From assembly GCF_008042275.1 (NCBI RefSeq), contig NZ_RDBK01000043.1, positions 4,458,293 through 4,492,522 on the forward strand: a DNA stretch of 34,230 nt. The letters are read 5' to 3'. The stretch is from Streptomyces sp. OR43. GTDB lineage: Bacteria > Actinomycetota > Actinomycetes > Streptomycetales > Streptomycetaceae. A program made the translations under genes and the position numbers. Shown here piece after piece: positions 22,826 to 29,934 of the stretch. The first letter of the stretch is position 1. Every line of letters starts with the position of its first letter. Below the pieces are notes generated by a model. The model made no database searches. It saw only the letters and a program-made list of their open reading frames with translations, and had not been told where the DNA came from.

Positions 22826-24262
22826 ATGCGACTGACGATCTCCAGGACGGCGGCATTGATCTGCGCCCTCCTCTTCTCCCTGCTCACCACCGGCGGCACG
22901 GCCCACGCGGCCCCGGTGACCCTCGCCAACGGCACACAGTTCACTGATCCCGCCGGCAACCCCGTACACGCGCACGGCGGCGGTGTGATCAAGGTCGGGC
23001 AGTACTACTACTGGTTCGGAGAGGACCGCAACACCGACAACACCTTCCGGTACGTCTCCGCATACCGTTCCACGGACCTGAAGTCCTGGGAGTTCCGCAA
23101 CCACGTCCTGACCGAGGCCACCGATCCGGAGCTCGACTGGGCCAACATCGAGCGGCCCAAGGTCATGTACAACGAATCCACCAAGCAGTTCGTGATGTGG
23201 ATGCACAAGGAGAACGGCTCCGACTACGGCGAGGCGCGGGCCGCCGTGGCGGTTTCCTCCACGGTGGACGGCAACTACGCCTGGCGCGGCAGCTTCCGGC
23301 CGCTCGGTCACATGTCCCGCGACATCACGACCTTCGTCGACACCGACGGCACCGGCTACATGGTCTCCGCGGCCAACGAGAACGCCGACCTGCACGTCTA
23401 CCGTCTGACCGCGGACTACACCGCGGTGGAGTCGCAGGTCCAGAAGCTGTGGCCGGGTCAGTGGCGTGAGGCGCCCGCCATGTTCAAGCGGGACGGCGTG
23501 TACTTCCTCCTGACCTCCGGCGCCACGGGCTGGGCCCCGAACCAGCAGAAGTACGCCACCGCCGACAGCATCACCGGTTCCTGGACAGATCTGAAGGATG
23601 TCGGGGACCCGACGACCTACCGGAGCCAGACCGCCTTCGTCCTCCCCGTCCAGGGCACCCAGGGCACCTCGTTCCTCTACATGGGAGACCGTTGGGGCAA
23701 CTCCATGGGCGGCATGGTCAATGACTCCCAGTACGTCTGGCTTCCGCTCACCTTCCCCACCCGCACCACCATGAAGATGGACTACTCCCCGCAGATCACC
23801 GTCGACACCGCTGCGGGAACCGTGAGCGGAATGAACGTGCCGTGGGAGACCCTGACCGCCCGCAACAGCGGCAAGTGCGCCGACGTGGCGAACTTCGACT
23901 CCGCGGACGGCACGCAGGTGATCCAGTGGGGCTGCGGCGGCGGCGTGAACCAGAACTTCTGGATCAAGAAGCTGAGCAGCGGCTACGTCCAGATCATGGC
24001 CCGGCACAGCGGGAAGTGCCTCGGTGTCGCCGGCGCCTCGGCCGCGAACGGCGCGCTCGCCGTCCAGAACACCTGTGACGGCTCCGCCTCCCAGCAGTGG
24101 AAGGTCCGGACGACCGACGCCGCCGACCACGTCGAGTTCGTCGCCCGGCACAGCGGCAAGTGCCTCGACGTCGTCAACCAGTCGACGGCCGACGGAACGG
24201 CCCTGGAGCAGTGGACCTGTAACGCGGGCGACAACCAGAAGTGGCGGCGGTCCGCGGCCTGA
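22826..24262 (+). CDS. Secreted GH43 exo-beta-1,3-galactanase with C-terminal CBM13
   Basis: A 478-residue secreted glycosidase. A Sec signal peptide (about 1-29, ending 'AHA') leads into a five-bladed GH43 domain (about 30-345) of the galactanase group: 'VHAHGGGVIKVGQYYYWFGEDR', 'VSAYRSTDLKSWEF', 'IERPKVMYNESTKQFVMWMHKE'. Glu215 in 'QWREAPAMF' is the expected acid and Gln268 in 'YRSQTAF' the expected unusual base. A CBM13 trefoil (about 350-478) has three repeats with 'SGKCADV', 'SGKCLGV' and 'SGKCLDV' and 'Q.W' ends. Related Streptomyces and fungal enzymes release galactose or 6-branched galacto-oligosaccharides from the beta-1,3 backbone of arabinogalactan-proteins. ATG 22826 is preferred to an in-frame ATG at 22811 because GAGGTG lies 7 bases upstream. 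Confidence 0.88.
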   Translation: MRLTISRTAALICALLFSLLTTGGTAHAAPVTLANGTQFTDPAGNPVHAHGGGVIKVGQYYYWFGEDRNTDNTFRYVSAYRSTDLKSWEFRNHVLTEATDPELDWANIERPKVMYNESTKQFVMWMHKENGSDYGEARAAVAVSSTVDGNYAWRGSFRPLGHMSRDITTFVDTDGTGYMVSAANENADLHVYRLTADYTAVESQVQKLWPGQWREAPAMFKRDGVYFLLTSGATGWAPNQQKYATADSITGSWTDLKDVGDPTTYRSQTAFVLPVQGTQGTSFLYMGDRWGNSMGGMVNDSQYVWLPLTFPTRTTMKMDYSPQITVDTAAGTVSGMNVPWETLTARNSGKCADVANFDSADGTQVIQWGCGGGVNQNFWIKKLSSGYVQIMARHSGKCLGVAGASAANGALAVQNTCDGSASQQWKVRTTDAADHVEFVARHSGKCLDVVNQSTADGTALEQWTCNAGDNQKWRRSAA

Positions 24263-24300
24263 AGCCGTCCTCCGCGTCCGGCAACCGCCCCCGCACCACA

Positions 24301-24342
24301 CGTTATTGCGCCTCCTGGCCCCGGCCGGGAGGCGCAATGACG
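24301..24342 (+). terminator. 15-bp hairpin between the two galactanase genes
   Basis: 24301-24315 pairs with 24328-24342 (one G-U pair), with a 12-base GC-rich loop that can itself pair. No T-run follows. It lies 38 bases after the exo-galactanase stop and 40 before the next gene, which has no recognisable operator of its own, so partial read-through seems likely. Confidence 0.65.
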
Positions 24343-24382
24343 GAACAACCCGATCGACCCCACCCCACGTGAAGGAGTACGC

Positions 24383-26539
24383 GTGTTCTGCATCCGCAGC
24401 CGACCGGCGTCGCGTCGGAGCCGTACACCCAGGAGCCTGGCCGCCCTCGGGGCCGCCGCGGCCCTCGTCGCGACAGCCGTCACAGCCGCCGGCTCCGGTT
24501 CGGCGCCGGCGAGCGCCGCGGAAGGCCCCGCCGCGGCGCTGACCGTACGCCTCGACCCCAGCTACCAGCACCCTGCCTTCGAAGGCTGGGGAACCGCCCT
24601 CGCCTGGTTCGCCAACGTCACCGGAGGCTGGCCGGACGCACAGCGCAACGCGCTCGCCGACGCGCTCTATGGTGCCGACGGCCTGGGCTTCACGATCGCC
24701 CGCTACAACATCGGCGGTGGCGACAGCCCGGAGACCACCCCGTACATGAGGCCCGGCGCGGCCGTTCCCGGCTACTGGAACCGCCCCGGCCCGGAGGCGC
24801 CCGACTGGTGGGATCCGAACCGCGCCGACCACTGGAATCCCGGCGCCGACGCCAGCCAGTGCTGGTGGCTCACCGCAGCCAAGGCCCGCGGGGCCAAGAC
24901 GTTCGAGGCGTTCTCCAACTCCGCTCCGTACTTCATGACCAACAGCGGGCTGGTCTCCGGCGCCGCCAACGGCCGGCAGGACAACCTCAGGGCCGACCAG
25001 TACGACCGCTTCGCCGCCTATCTCACCGGCGCCCTCCAACGTGCCCAGTCCGCCTCCGGAGTCACCTTCGACTCCGTCTCACCCGTCAACGAGCCCGACA
25101 CGGACTACTGGCACGCGGGCGGCCGCCAGGAGGGCTCGCACTGGGACCCGGCCTCCCAGGCCCGCATGATCACGACCCTGCGCGCCGCCCTCGACGCCAA
25201 GGGCGTGAAGACCCCGATCGCCGCCATGGACGAGACGAACCCGGAGAAGTTCCGCTCCGACTGGGAGTCGTACGCCCCCGAGGTCCGCGCGGCCGTCGGC
25301 CGGCTCAACACGCACACCTACGGGACGAACGGCCGCACCGGAGCCCGGGACACGGCCAAGGGCGAGGCCGCGCCGCTGTGGATGTCCGAGGTGGACACCG
25401 GCGGCAGCGCCCCGCAGAGCTTCACCGACATGAGCCCCGCTCTCGACCTCGCCCGGCACATCAACGACGACATCCGGGAGCTGGAGCCGAGCGCCTGGGT
25501 CCTGTGGCAGGCCGTCGAGGACTACGAGAACATGACGCCCGGCCACGAGAACTCGAACTGGGGCCTCATACAGACCGACTTCACCCCCGAGAACGCGGCC
25601 ACGGAGCCTCTCCGCAAGAACAAGAAGTACTGGGCGATGGCGAACTACAGCCGATTCGTACGCCCCGGCGCGCGCATCGTGGACACGGACGACCCGCAGA
25701 CCCTGGCCGCGGTACGGCCGGGCGGGGACGGCGTGGTGGTCGTGCCCGTGGCCACCGTCAACGGCACGAGCGCGCCCGTCCAGCGGACGTCCGCACCCGC
25801 GGACACCGCGCAGCAGTGGACCTTCACCAAACTGTCGGCCACCGACTGGAGCAGCACCGCCGCCTACCGCGTCACCAACGCGAAGACCGGCAAGGCCCTC
25901 GCCGTCTCGGGCGGCACGCTCACCTTCGCCGCACCCGGCGCGTCCACCGCACAGCAGTGGATCCGCTCGACCACGGGCGACGGCCACCACACCCTGGTCA
26001 ACGCGGCAAGCGGCACGCTCCTGGACGTCACCGGCGCCTCCACCGATGACGGAGCGCCGGTCGGCGTCTACCGGCCGACCGCCGGGGCCAACCAGTCCTG
26101 GACCTTCCCGGTCGCGGCGGCGGACACCTGGAAGACCCTGGCCTTCCGGCACAGCTCCCGGTGCCTCGACGTCAGCGGCGCGGGCTCCGGCGACGGGGCG
26201 GCCGTCGTCCAGTACGGCTGCAACGCCGGCACGAACCAGCAGTGGTCCCTCCGCTCCACCGGCAACGGATACGTCAACGTGGTCGCGCGCCACAGCGGCA
26301 AGTGCCTGGACGTGAGCGACGTCTCCACGGCCGACGGCGCGGTCGTCCTCCAGTACGCGTGCAACGGCGGTCGCAACCAGGAGTGGGCGGTACGGGGCAC
26401 GGGCGACGGGTACCTCACGCTCACGGCCCGGCACAGCGCCAAGTGCCTGGGGGTGGACGGCGCCGCCACCACGGACGGTGCGGCCGTCGTGCAGCGCGCC
26501 TGTGACGGCACCGGGGCGCAGCAACTGCGCCTGGGCTGA
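24383..26539 (+). CDS. Secreted GH30 endo-beta-1,6-galactanase with two C-terminal trefoil modules
   Basis: A 718-residue secreted glycosidase. A long Arg-rich signal peptide (about 1-46) precedes a GH30 (beta/alpha)8 domain with its beta side domain (about 50-455). Catalytic residues by family pattern are acid/base Glu237 ('SPVNEPDTDYWH') and nucleophile Glu336 ('LWMSEVDTGG'); 'GWGTALAWFANVTGGWP' and 'ARYNIGGGDSP' match the endo-beta-1,6-galactanase group (GH30_5). Two ricin-type trefoils follow: a degenerate one (about 460-580) with few Cys and a canonical CBM13 (about 585-718) with 'SSRCLDVSG', 'SGKCLDVSD' and 'SAKCLGVDG'. It would cut the beta-1,6-galactan side chains of arabinogalactan-protein. 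The GTG start has AAGGAG 5 bases upstream; it lies 120 bases after the exo-galactanase gene. Confidence 0.88.
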   Translation: MFCIRSRPASRRSRTPRSLAALGAAAALVATAVTAAGSGSAPASAAEGPAAALTVRLDPSYQHPAFEGWGTALAWFANVTGGWPDAQRNALADALYGADGLGFTIARYNIGGGDSPETTPYMRPGAAVPGYWNRPGPEAPDWWDPNRADHWNPGADASQCWWLTAAKARGAKTFEAFSNSAPYFMTNSGLVSGAANGRQDNLRADQYDRFAAYLTGALQRAQSASGVTFDSVSPVNEPDTDYWHAGGRQEGSHWDPASQARMITTLRAALDAKGVKTPIAAMDETNPEKFRSDWESYAPEVRAAVGRLNTHTYGTNGRTGARDTAKGEAAPLWMSEVDTGGSAPQSFTDMSPALDLARHINDDIRELEPSAWVLWQAVEDYENMTPGHENSNWGLIQTDFTPENAATEPLRKNKKYWAMANYSRFVRPGARIVDTDDPQTLAAVRPGGDGVVVVPVATVNGTSAPVQRTSAPADTAQQWTFTKLSATDWSSTAAYRVTNAKTGKALAVSGGTLTFAAPGASTAQQWIRSTTGDGHHTLVNAASGTLLDVTGASTDDGAPVGVYRPTAGANQSWTFPVAAADTWKTLAFRHSSRCLDVSGAGSGDGAAVVQYGCNAGTNQQWSLRSTGNGYVNVVARHSGKCLDVSDVSTADGAVVLQYACNGGRNQEWAVRGTGDGYLTLTARHSAKCLGVDGAATTDGAAVVQRACDGTGAQQLRLG

Positions 26540-26549
26540 CGCGGAAAGA

Positions 26550-26581
26550 GGGTGGGCCCGGTCCACGTACCGGGCCCACCC
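26550..26581. terminator. 13-bp hairpin between convergent galactanase and galactosidase genes
   Basis: 26550-26562 pairs exactly with 26569-26581 around a 6-base loop, 10 bases after the GH30 stop and 23 bases past the GH35 stop on the other strand. It can terminate both transcripts. Confidence 0.8.
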
Positions 26582-26604
26582 GCACGTCCGCGTACCGTCG
26601 GTGA

Positions 26605-28356
26605 CTACTCCTCCGTGGGTCCCAGGTCGGGTGTCGGACGGAGCTCGGCCGTCCGGGCCCGGTGCGCCGCGTGGAGCTCCAGCACGACGACCTCGTTGGC
26701 TCCGGCGCGCAGCACCGGAGCGGGGACGTACAAGGACCGCTGCGGGCCGCGGGACCAGTAGCGGCCGAGCGCGAAGCCGTTGACCCAGGCGTTGCCCTTG
26801 GTCCAGCCGTCGAGGTGGAGGAAGGTGTCGGCCGGGGCGGTCACCTCGAATACGCCCCGGTGGAAGGCCGGTCCGACGGGGGCGGCGGCCGCGGGGGAGA
26901 AGGGGAGGTCCGCCAGGTCCGCGAGAGGGAGGGGACGGCTGGTCCATCCCGCGAGCTCGGCACCGTCGAGGAGAACCTTGCCGAGCAGGCCCTTGCGGTC
27001 GTGGATGCCCGGCCCGTAGTTCACCCGTCCCTGGTTCTCGACGAGGACGGTGAGGGTGCTGCCGGCCCGGGGAACCGTGAAGGCCATGACGTGTTCGTGG
27101 TTCTCGCGCTCCAGGACACCCACGGGCTGCCCGTCGACGAAGAACTGGGCACGGTCGCGGACCTGTTCGACCTCCAGAAGGGCCGGGCCCCTGAGCGACA
27201 GGGTCGTCTCGTACAGGACGAAACCGAAGTCCTGTTCCAGCTCCTCCATGGTGAGGGGGCGTTGCGCCTCGACGGCCGCCCCGAGCACGGCGGCGTGCGG
27301 CAGCAGTGCGGCGGTCTCGGTGAGGGACACGGTCCGCGGGGCGAGTCTGGGGCCGGGCGCGGGGGCGGGACTGTCCGGCACGGGAGCGTACTTGGCGATC
27401 ACCTCGCGAAAGGCGGTGAACTTCTCCGTGGGGTCGCCGGCTTCGTCGAGCGGGGCGTCGTAGTCGTACGACGTGACGGTGGGACGGTAGGTGTGCTTGT
27501 CGTTGGCGCCGTTGGTGAAGCCGAAGTTGGTGCCGCCGTGGAACATGTAGAAATTCACCGAAGCCCCGGTGGCCAGGAGTTCGTCCAGCTCCCGCGCCGC
27601 GTGGCCGGCGTCGCGCACGACGTGGTGGGCTCCCCAGCGGTCGAACCAGCCGATCCAGAATTCGGTGCACATCAGCGGTCCCTCGGGCTGGTGGGCCCTC
27701 AGTGCGGCCAGGCCGTCACCGGAGCGGCTGCCGAAGTTGGCCGTGGCGAGGACGCCGGGCAGCGCGCCGCGTTGAAGGTCCGCCGGCTGGTCGCAGGTGA
27801 AGAGCGGGACGTCGACACCGCAGCGGCGCAGCGTGGCGGCGAGGTGCTCCAGATAGGCGGTGTCGTCGCCGTAGGCCCCGTACTCGTTCTCCACCTGCAC
27901 GGCCAGGACGGGGCCGCCCCGGGACGCCAGGTACGGCCGGAGCGGCGTGAGCAGCCGGTCGAAGTAGTCGTCGACCGCGGCGAGGAACCGGGGATCGCGG
28001 GAGCGGAGCCGTATGTCAGGTTCGGCGAGCAGCCAGGACGGGAGGCCGCCGCCCTCCCACTCGGCGCAGATGTACGGGCCGGGCCGGAGCAGCACGTGCA
28101 GTCCCTCCGCGGCCGCGAGGTCGAGGAACCGGGGCAGGTCGAGGCCGCCGTCGAGGCTGAAGCTGTCGGGTCGCGGCTGGTGCAGGTTCCAGGGCACGTA
28201 GGTCTCGACGGTGTTGAGGCCCATGAGCCTGGCCTTGCGCAGCCGGTCCGCCCACTGCTCGGGGTGCGTACGGAAGTAGTGCATCCCGCCGGACAGGAGC
28301 CGGAACGGTTCGCCGTCGAGAGTGAAGCCGCCGCCGTCGATCTGGAGAAGAGGCAT
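26605..28356 (-). CDS. Cytoplasmic GH35 beta-galactosidase
   Basis: A 583-residue beta-galactosidase with no signal peptide, so it should act on imported oligosaccharides. The (beta/alpha)8 domain (about 1-320) opens with 'FRLLSGGMHYFRTHPEQWADRLRKARLMGLNTVETYVPWNLHQP', contains 'LLRPGPYICAEWEGGGLPSWLL', acid/base Glu158 in 'QVENEYGAYG' and nucleophile Glu232 in 'CTEFWIGWFDRWG', and ends with 'NFYMFHGGTNFGFTNGAN'. Two jelly-roll domains follow (about 370-580), with 'LHLDGWTKGNAWVNGFALGRYW' being typical. The length fits the short bacterial GH35 group. The ATG at 28356 has AGGAGC 8 bases upstream. A near-perfect LacI-type palindrome 62 bases upstream ties it to the locus regulator. Beta-1,3- or beta-1,6-galactobiose is the likely substrate. 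Confidence 0.92.
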   Translation of the reverse strand: MPLLQIDGGGFTLDGEPFRLLSGGMHYFRTHPEQWADRLRKARLMGLNTVETYVPWNLHQPRPDSFSLDGGLDLPRFLDLAAAEGLHVLLRPGPYICAEWEGGGLPSWLLAEPDIRLRSRDPRFLAAVDDYFDRLLTPLRPYLASRGGPVLAVQVENEYGAYGDDTAYLEHLAATLRRCGVDVPLFTCDQPADLQRGALPGVLATANFGSRSGDGLAALRAHQPEGPLMCTEFWIGWFDRWGAHHVVRDAGHAARELDELLATGASVNFYMFHGGTNFGFTNGANDKHTYRPTVTSYDYDAPLDEAGDPTEKFTAFREVIAKYAPVPDSPAPAPGPRLAPRTVSLTETAALLPHAAVLGAAVEAQRPLTMEELEQDFGFVLYETTLSLRGPALLEVEQVRDRAQFFVDGQPVGVLERENHEHVMAFTVPRAGSTLTVLVENQGRVNYGPGIHDRKGLLGKVLLDGAELAGWTSRPLPLADLADLPFSPAAAAPVGPAFHRGVFEVTAPADTFLHLDGWTKGNAWVNGFALGRYWSRGPQRSLYVPAPVLRAGANEVVVLELHAAHRARTAELRPTPDLGPTEE

Positions 28357-28417
28357 GTACGGGTGCTCCTGTGCTGGGGTGAGTGCGTTGTAGCGGTGTC
28401 GAGAGCCTGCCATGGTC

Positions 28418-28447
28418 ATGTTTGCGTAAACATCACCGCTGTGGCAA
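28418..28447 (-). promoter_or_regulatory. Operator C and predicted promoter of the beta-galactosidase gene
   Basis: ATGTTTGCGTAAACAT (28418-28433) differs from the ideal palindrome in one base. On the minus strand TTGCCA (28447-28442), an 18-base spacer and AAACAT (28423-28418) form a possible promoter, so the operator would overlap the -10 as in the LacI-family gene. The operator is convincing; the promoter is weak. Confidence 0.6.
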
Positions 28448-28542
28448 GTGCTCGACCAGATCCGATCCGTCCTGGCGGGGAATTTGGGAGCGCGACCACG
28501 GTGTGCCGCACGATTGCTGAGGAGTTTGTTCGTCCGAGAGGG

Positions 28543-28558
28543 ATGTTTACGTGATCGC
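28543..28558. promoter_or_regulatory. Orphan operator-like half-site D
   Basis: ATGTTTACGTGATCGC: the left ten bases are identical to the ideal operator, the right half is degraded. It lies 125 bases beyond operator C and is not close to any intact gene start; it could be an auxiliary site for looping with C or a relic of a lost plus-strand gene. Confidence 0.35.
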
Positions 28559-28801
28559 GGTGCTGTGTGTCTGTGTGCTTCCAGGCCACACCCCCCGCGA
28601 GGCGCCTGGGGTGCATCGAAGGGTGCACGTCCCTTAAGTTCCCCAGGAATTAACAAGACTGCACAAATATTGAGGCGTTGTCGTGGTGCGTGCTGCACCG
28701 GCCCGGCAATACAACGGAGTCGATTCGCGCCCCGCATATTTACGTTCTCAGCAGGCAGGGCTGGCCGACCAGAGCCGCAACGTGACCCCGCCCGCCGCTC
28801 A

Positions 28802-29083
28802 GCAGCCTCGGCGCTTCCCCGCTGCATCGCCGACGTCTTCCCCGCCGCCGGCCTGGCCCCGGCCGCGCTCACCGGTGCCGGCACGACGATCACGAACGAC
28901 CTCTGCCACGGTGAGGCCTGGACGGTCGATCTGAAGAACCTCGACAAGTCCGCGCGCGCCGACCTGATCCTGGAGGTCTCCGCGTGGAGCGACGCGATGG
29001 ACGGCGTCACACGGCCCTCGGGCACGATGCCCGGTCTGCCGGCGTGGACCTGGGCCCCGCAGTGCGAAGCCGTCTGGCGCTGA
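28802..29083 (+). pseudogene. Truncated 3' remnant of an unidentified protein gene
   Basis: The last 94 codons before the TGA at 29081-29083 have strong Streptomyces codon bias and read like an ordinary folded protein: 'TITNDLCHGEAWTVDLKNLD', 'SARADLILEVSAWSDAMDGV', 'RPSGTMPGLPAWTWAP', ending 'QCEAVWR'. Upstream of about 28802 the frame is still open but turns into Arg/Cys/Pro-rich sequence without bias, and no start codon with a Shine-Dalgarno site is seen. I do not recognise the family. The simplest reading is the 3' end of a gene whose 5' part was lost; a very short functional gene with an unusual start is less likely. Confidence 0.45.
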
Positions 29084-29247
29084 CCGCCATGGAGGAGCGG
29101 GGCCGGCCCGCCACGGAAGGTGTGTGCATGCGCCATCGCCGGTGTGCCGGAGGGAAGCAGCCGGGATTCCGTGCGGAGCGGGCTCTTTGCCCGGCTTCCG
29201 TGGTAGACCGGAAATCTCACGCGACGCGAACAGGGAGGGCACCGCCC

Positions 29248-29661
29248 ATGGGCCGGCCGACGATGCCAGCACCTCTGCCGAAAGACACGAAGGTCCTGTC
29301 CATCGGGGTGCATCCGCGTGCGCTCGACTACAGCCGGATGCCCGGGGGCATCGACGAGGCGGCGCTCACCGCCCGGGTCGAAGCCGGGAACGCGGCGCTG
29401 CGCGAGTCAGGGTTCGATGTCGTCGCGTGCCTGATCGATACCTCCCCCGACCAGGCCGAGGCGACCGTGCGGGAGCACCTGGGCCGGCATGCGTTCGGCT
29501 TGGCGATGATCGGCGGTGGCGTACGCATGCTGCCGGAGAACACCCTGCTGTTCGAGCGACTGCTGAACGTCCTCACCGAGGCCTCGCCCGGGATCCGGCT
29601 GTGCTTCAACACGGCGCCGGAGAACACGGTCGAGGCGCTGAGGCGGTGGGTCCGGCCGTGA
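29248..29661 (+). CDS. Conserved protein of unknown function, 137 residues
   Basis: A small soluble protein without signal peptide or membrane segment. It reads as an alpha/beta fold: 'TKVLSIGVHPRALDYS', 'AALTARVEAGNAALRESGFDVVACLIDTSPDQAEATVREHLGRHAFGLAMIGGGVRMLPENTLLFERLLNVLTEASP' (shown here only as landmarks), then 'IRLCFNTAPENTVEALRRW'. The strand-loop 'AMIGGGVRM' followed by 'LFERLLNVL' suggests a Rossmann- or flavodoxin-like core, but no cofactor motif is certain and I cannot name the family. The ATG at 29248 follows GGGAGGG 8 bases upstream. It is transcribed away from the arabinogalactan locus and 273 bases before the aminotransferase gene; no functional tie is visible. Confidence 0.7.
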   Translation: MGRPTMPAPLPKDTKVLSIGVHPRALDYSRMPGGIDEAALTARVEAGNAALRESGFDVVACLIDTSPDQAEATVREHLGRHAFGLAMIGGGVRMLPENTLLFERLLNVLTEASPGIRLCFNTAPENTVEALRRWVRP

Positions 29662-29934
29662 TCGGTCGGACCGCCGGCTCGTGAGCCCCGCTGAGCTCGC
29701 GAACGAGCGCTGAGGCGAAGCGAGGGTACGGGACGGACGCGCACCGCACCGTGAGGGAGCCGCCCGACCGGCTTCTCCCGGACCCGTGGCGTGTACGGCT
29801 GCCGTCTCCACAGGTCTCGCGCACCGCGTCGCCGACCCGGGCGCGTGCCCGGTACACACACAAGGCAGGATCAACCCCGGAAGCCGCTGCCGTCCGGGCC
29901 CGGTCCCGTCCCCGCTCATGTCCAGGAGGACCGC

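Larger units (their letters stand above)
28357..29247. other. About 890-base stretch without an intact gene
   Basis: The first 80 bases hold the GH35 promoter and operator C. From about 28440 to 28790 the sequence is less GC-rich than its surroundings, with no coding bias, and includes orphan operator D. From 28802 to 29083 a coding-like remnant appears. From 29084 to 29247 is leader sequence of the next gene, with a small inverted repeat CGGGC/GCCCG near 29182-29195. Confidence 0.5.

Noticed and set aside
22523..25039. Minus-strand open frame that would extend the LacI-family protein far upstream, antisense to the galactanase genes
   Set aside because: The added sequence is low-complexity and covers two real genes and the repressor promoter; the GTG at 22522 has a good ribosome site and gives a normal LacI length.
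28448..28801. Extension of the remnant's open frame upstream as a full gene
   Set aside because: Codon bias vanishes before about 28802, the translation is Arg/Cys/Pro-rich, and it would cover the orphan operator.
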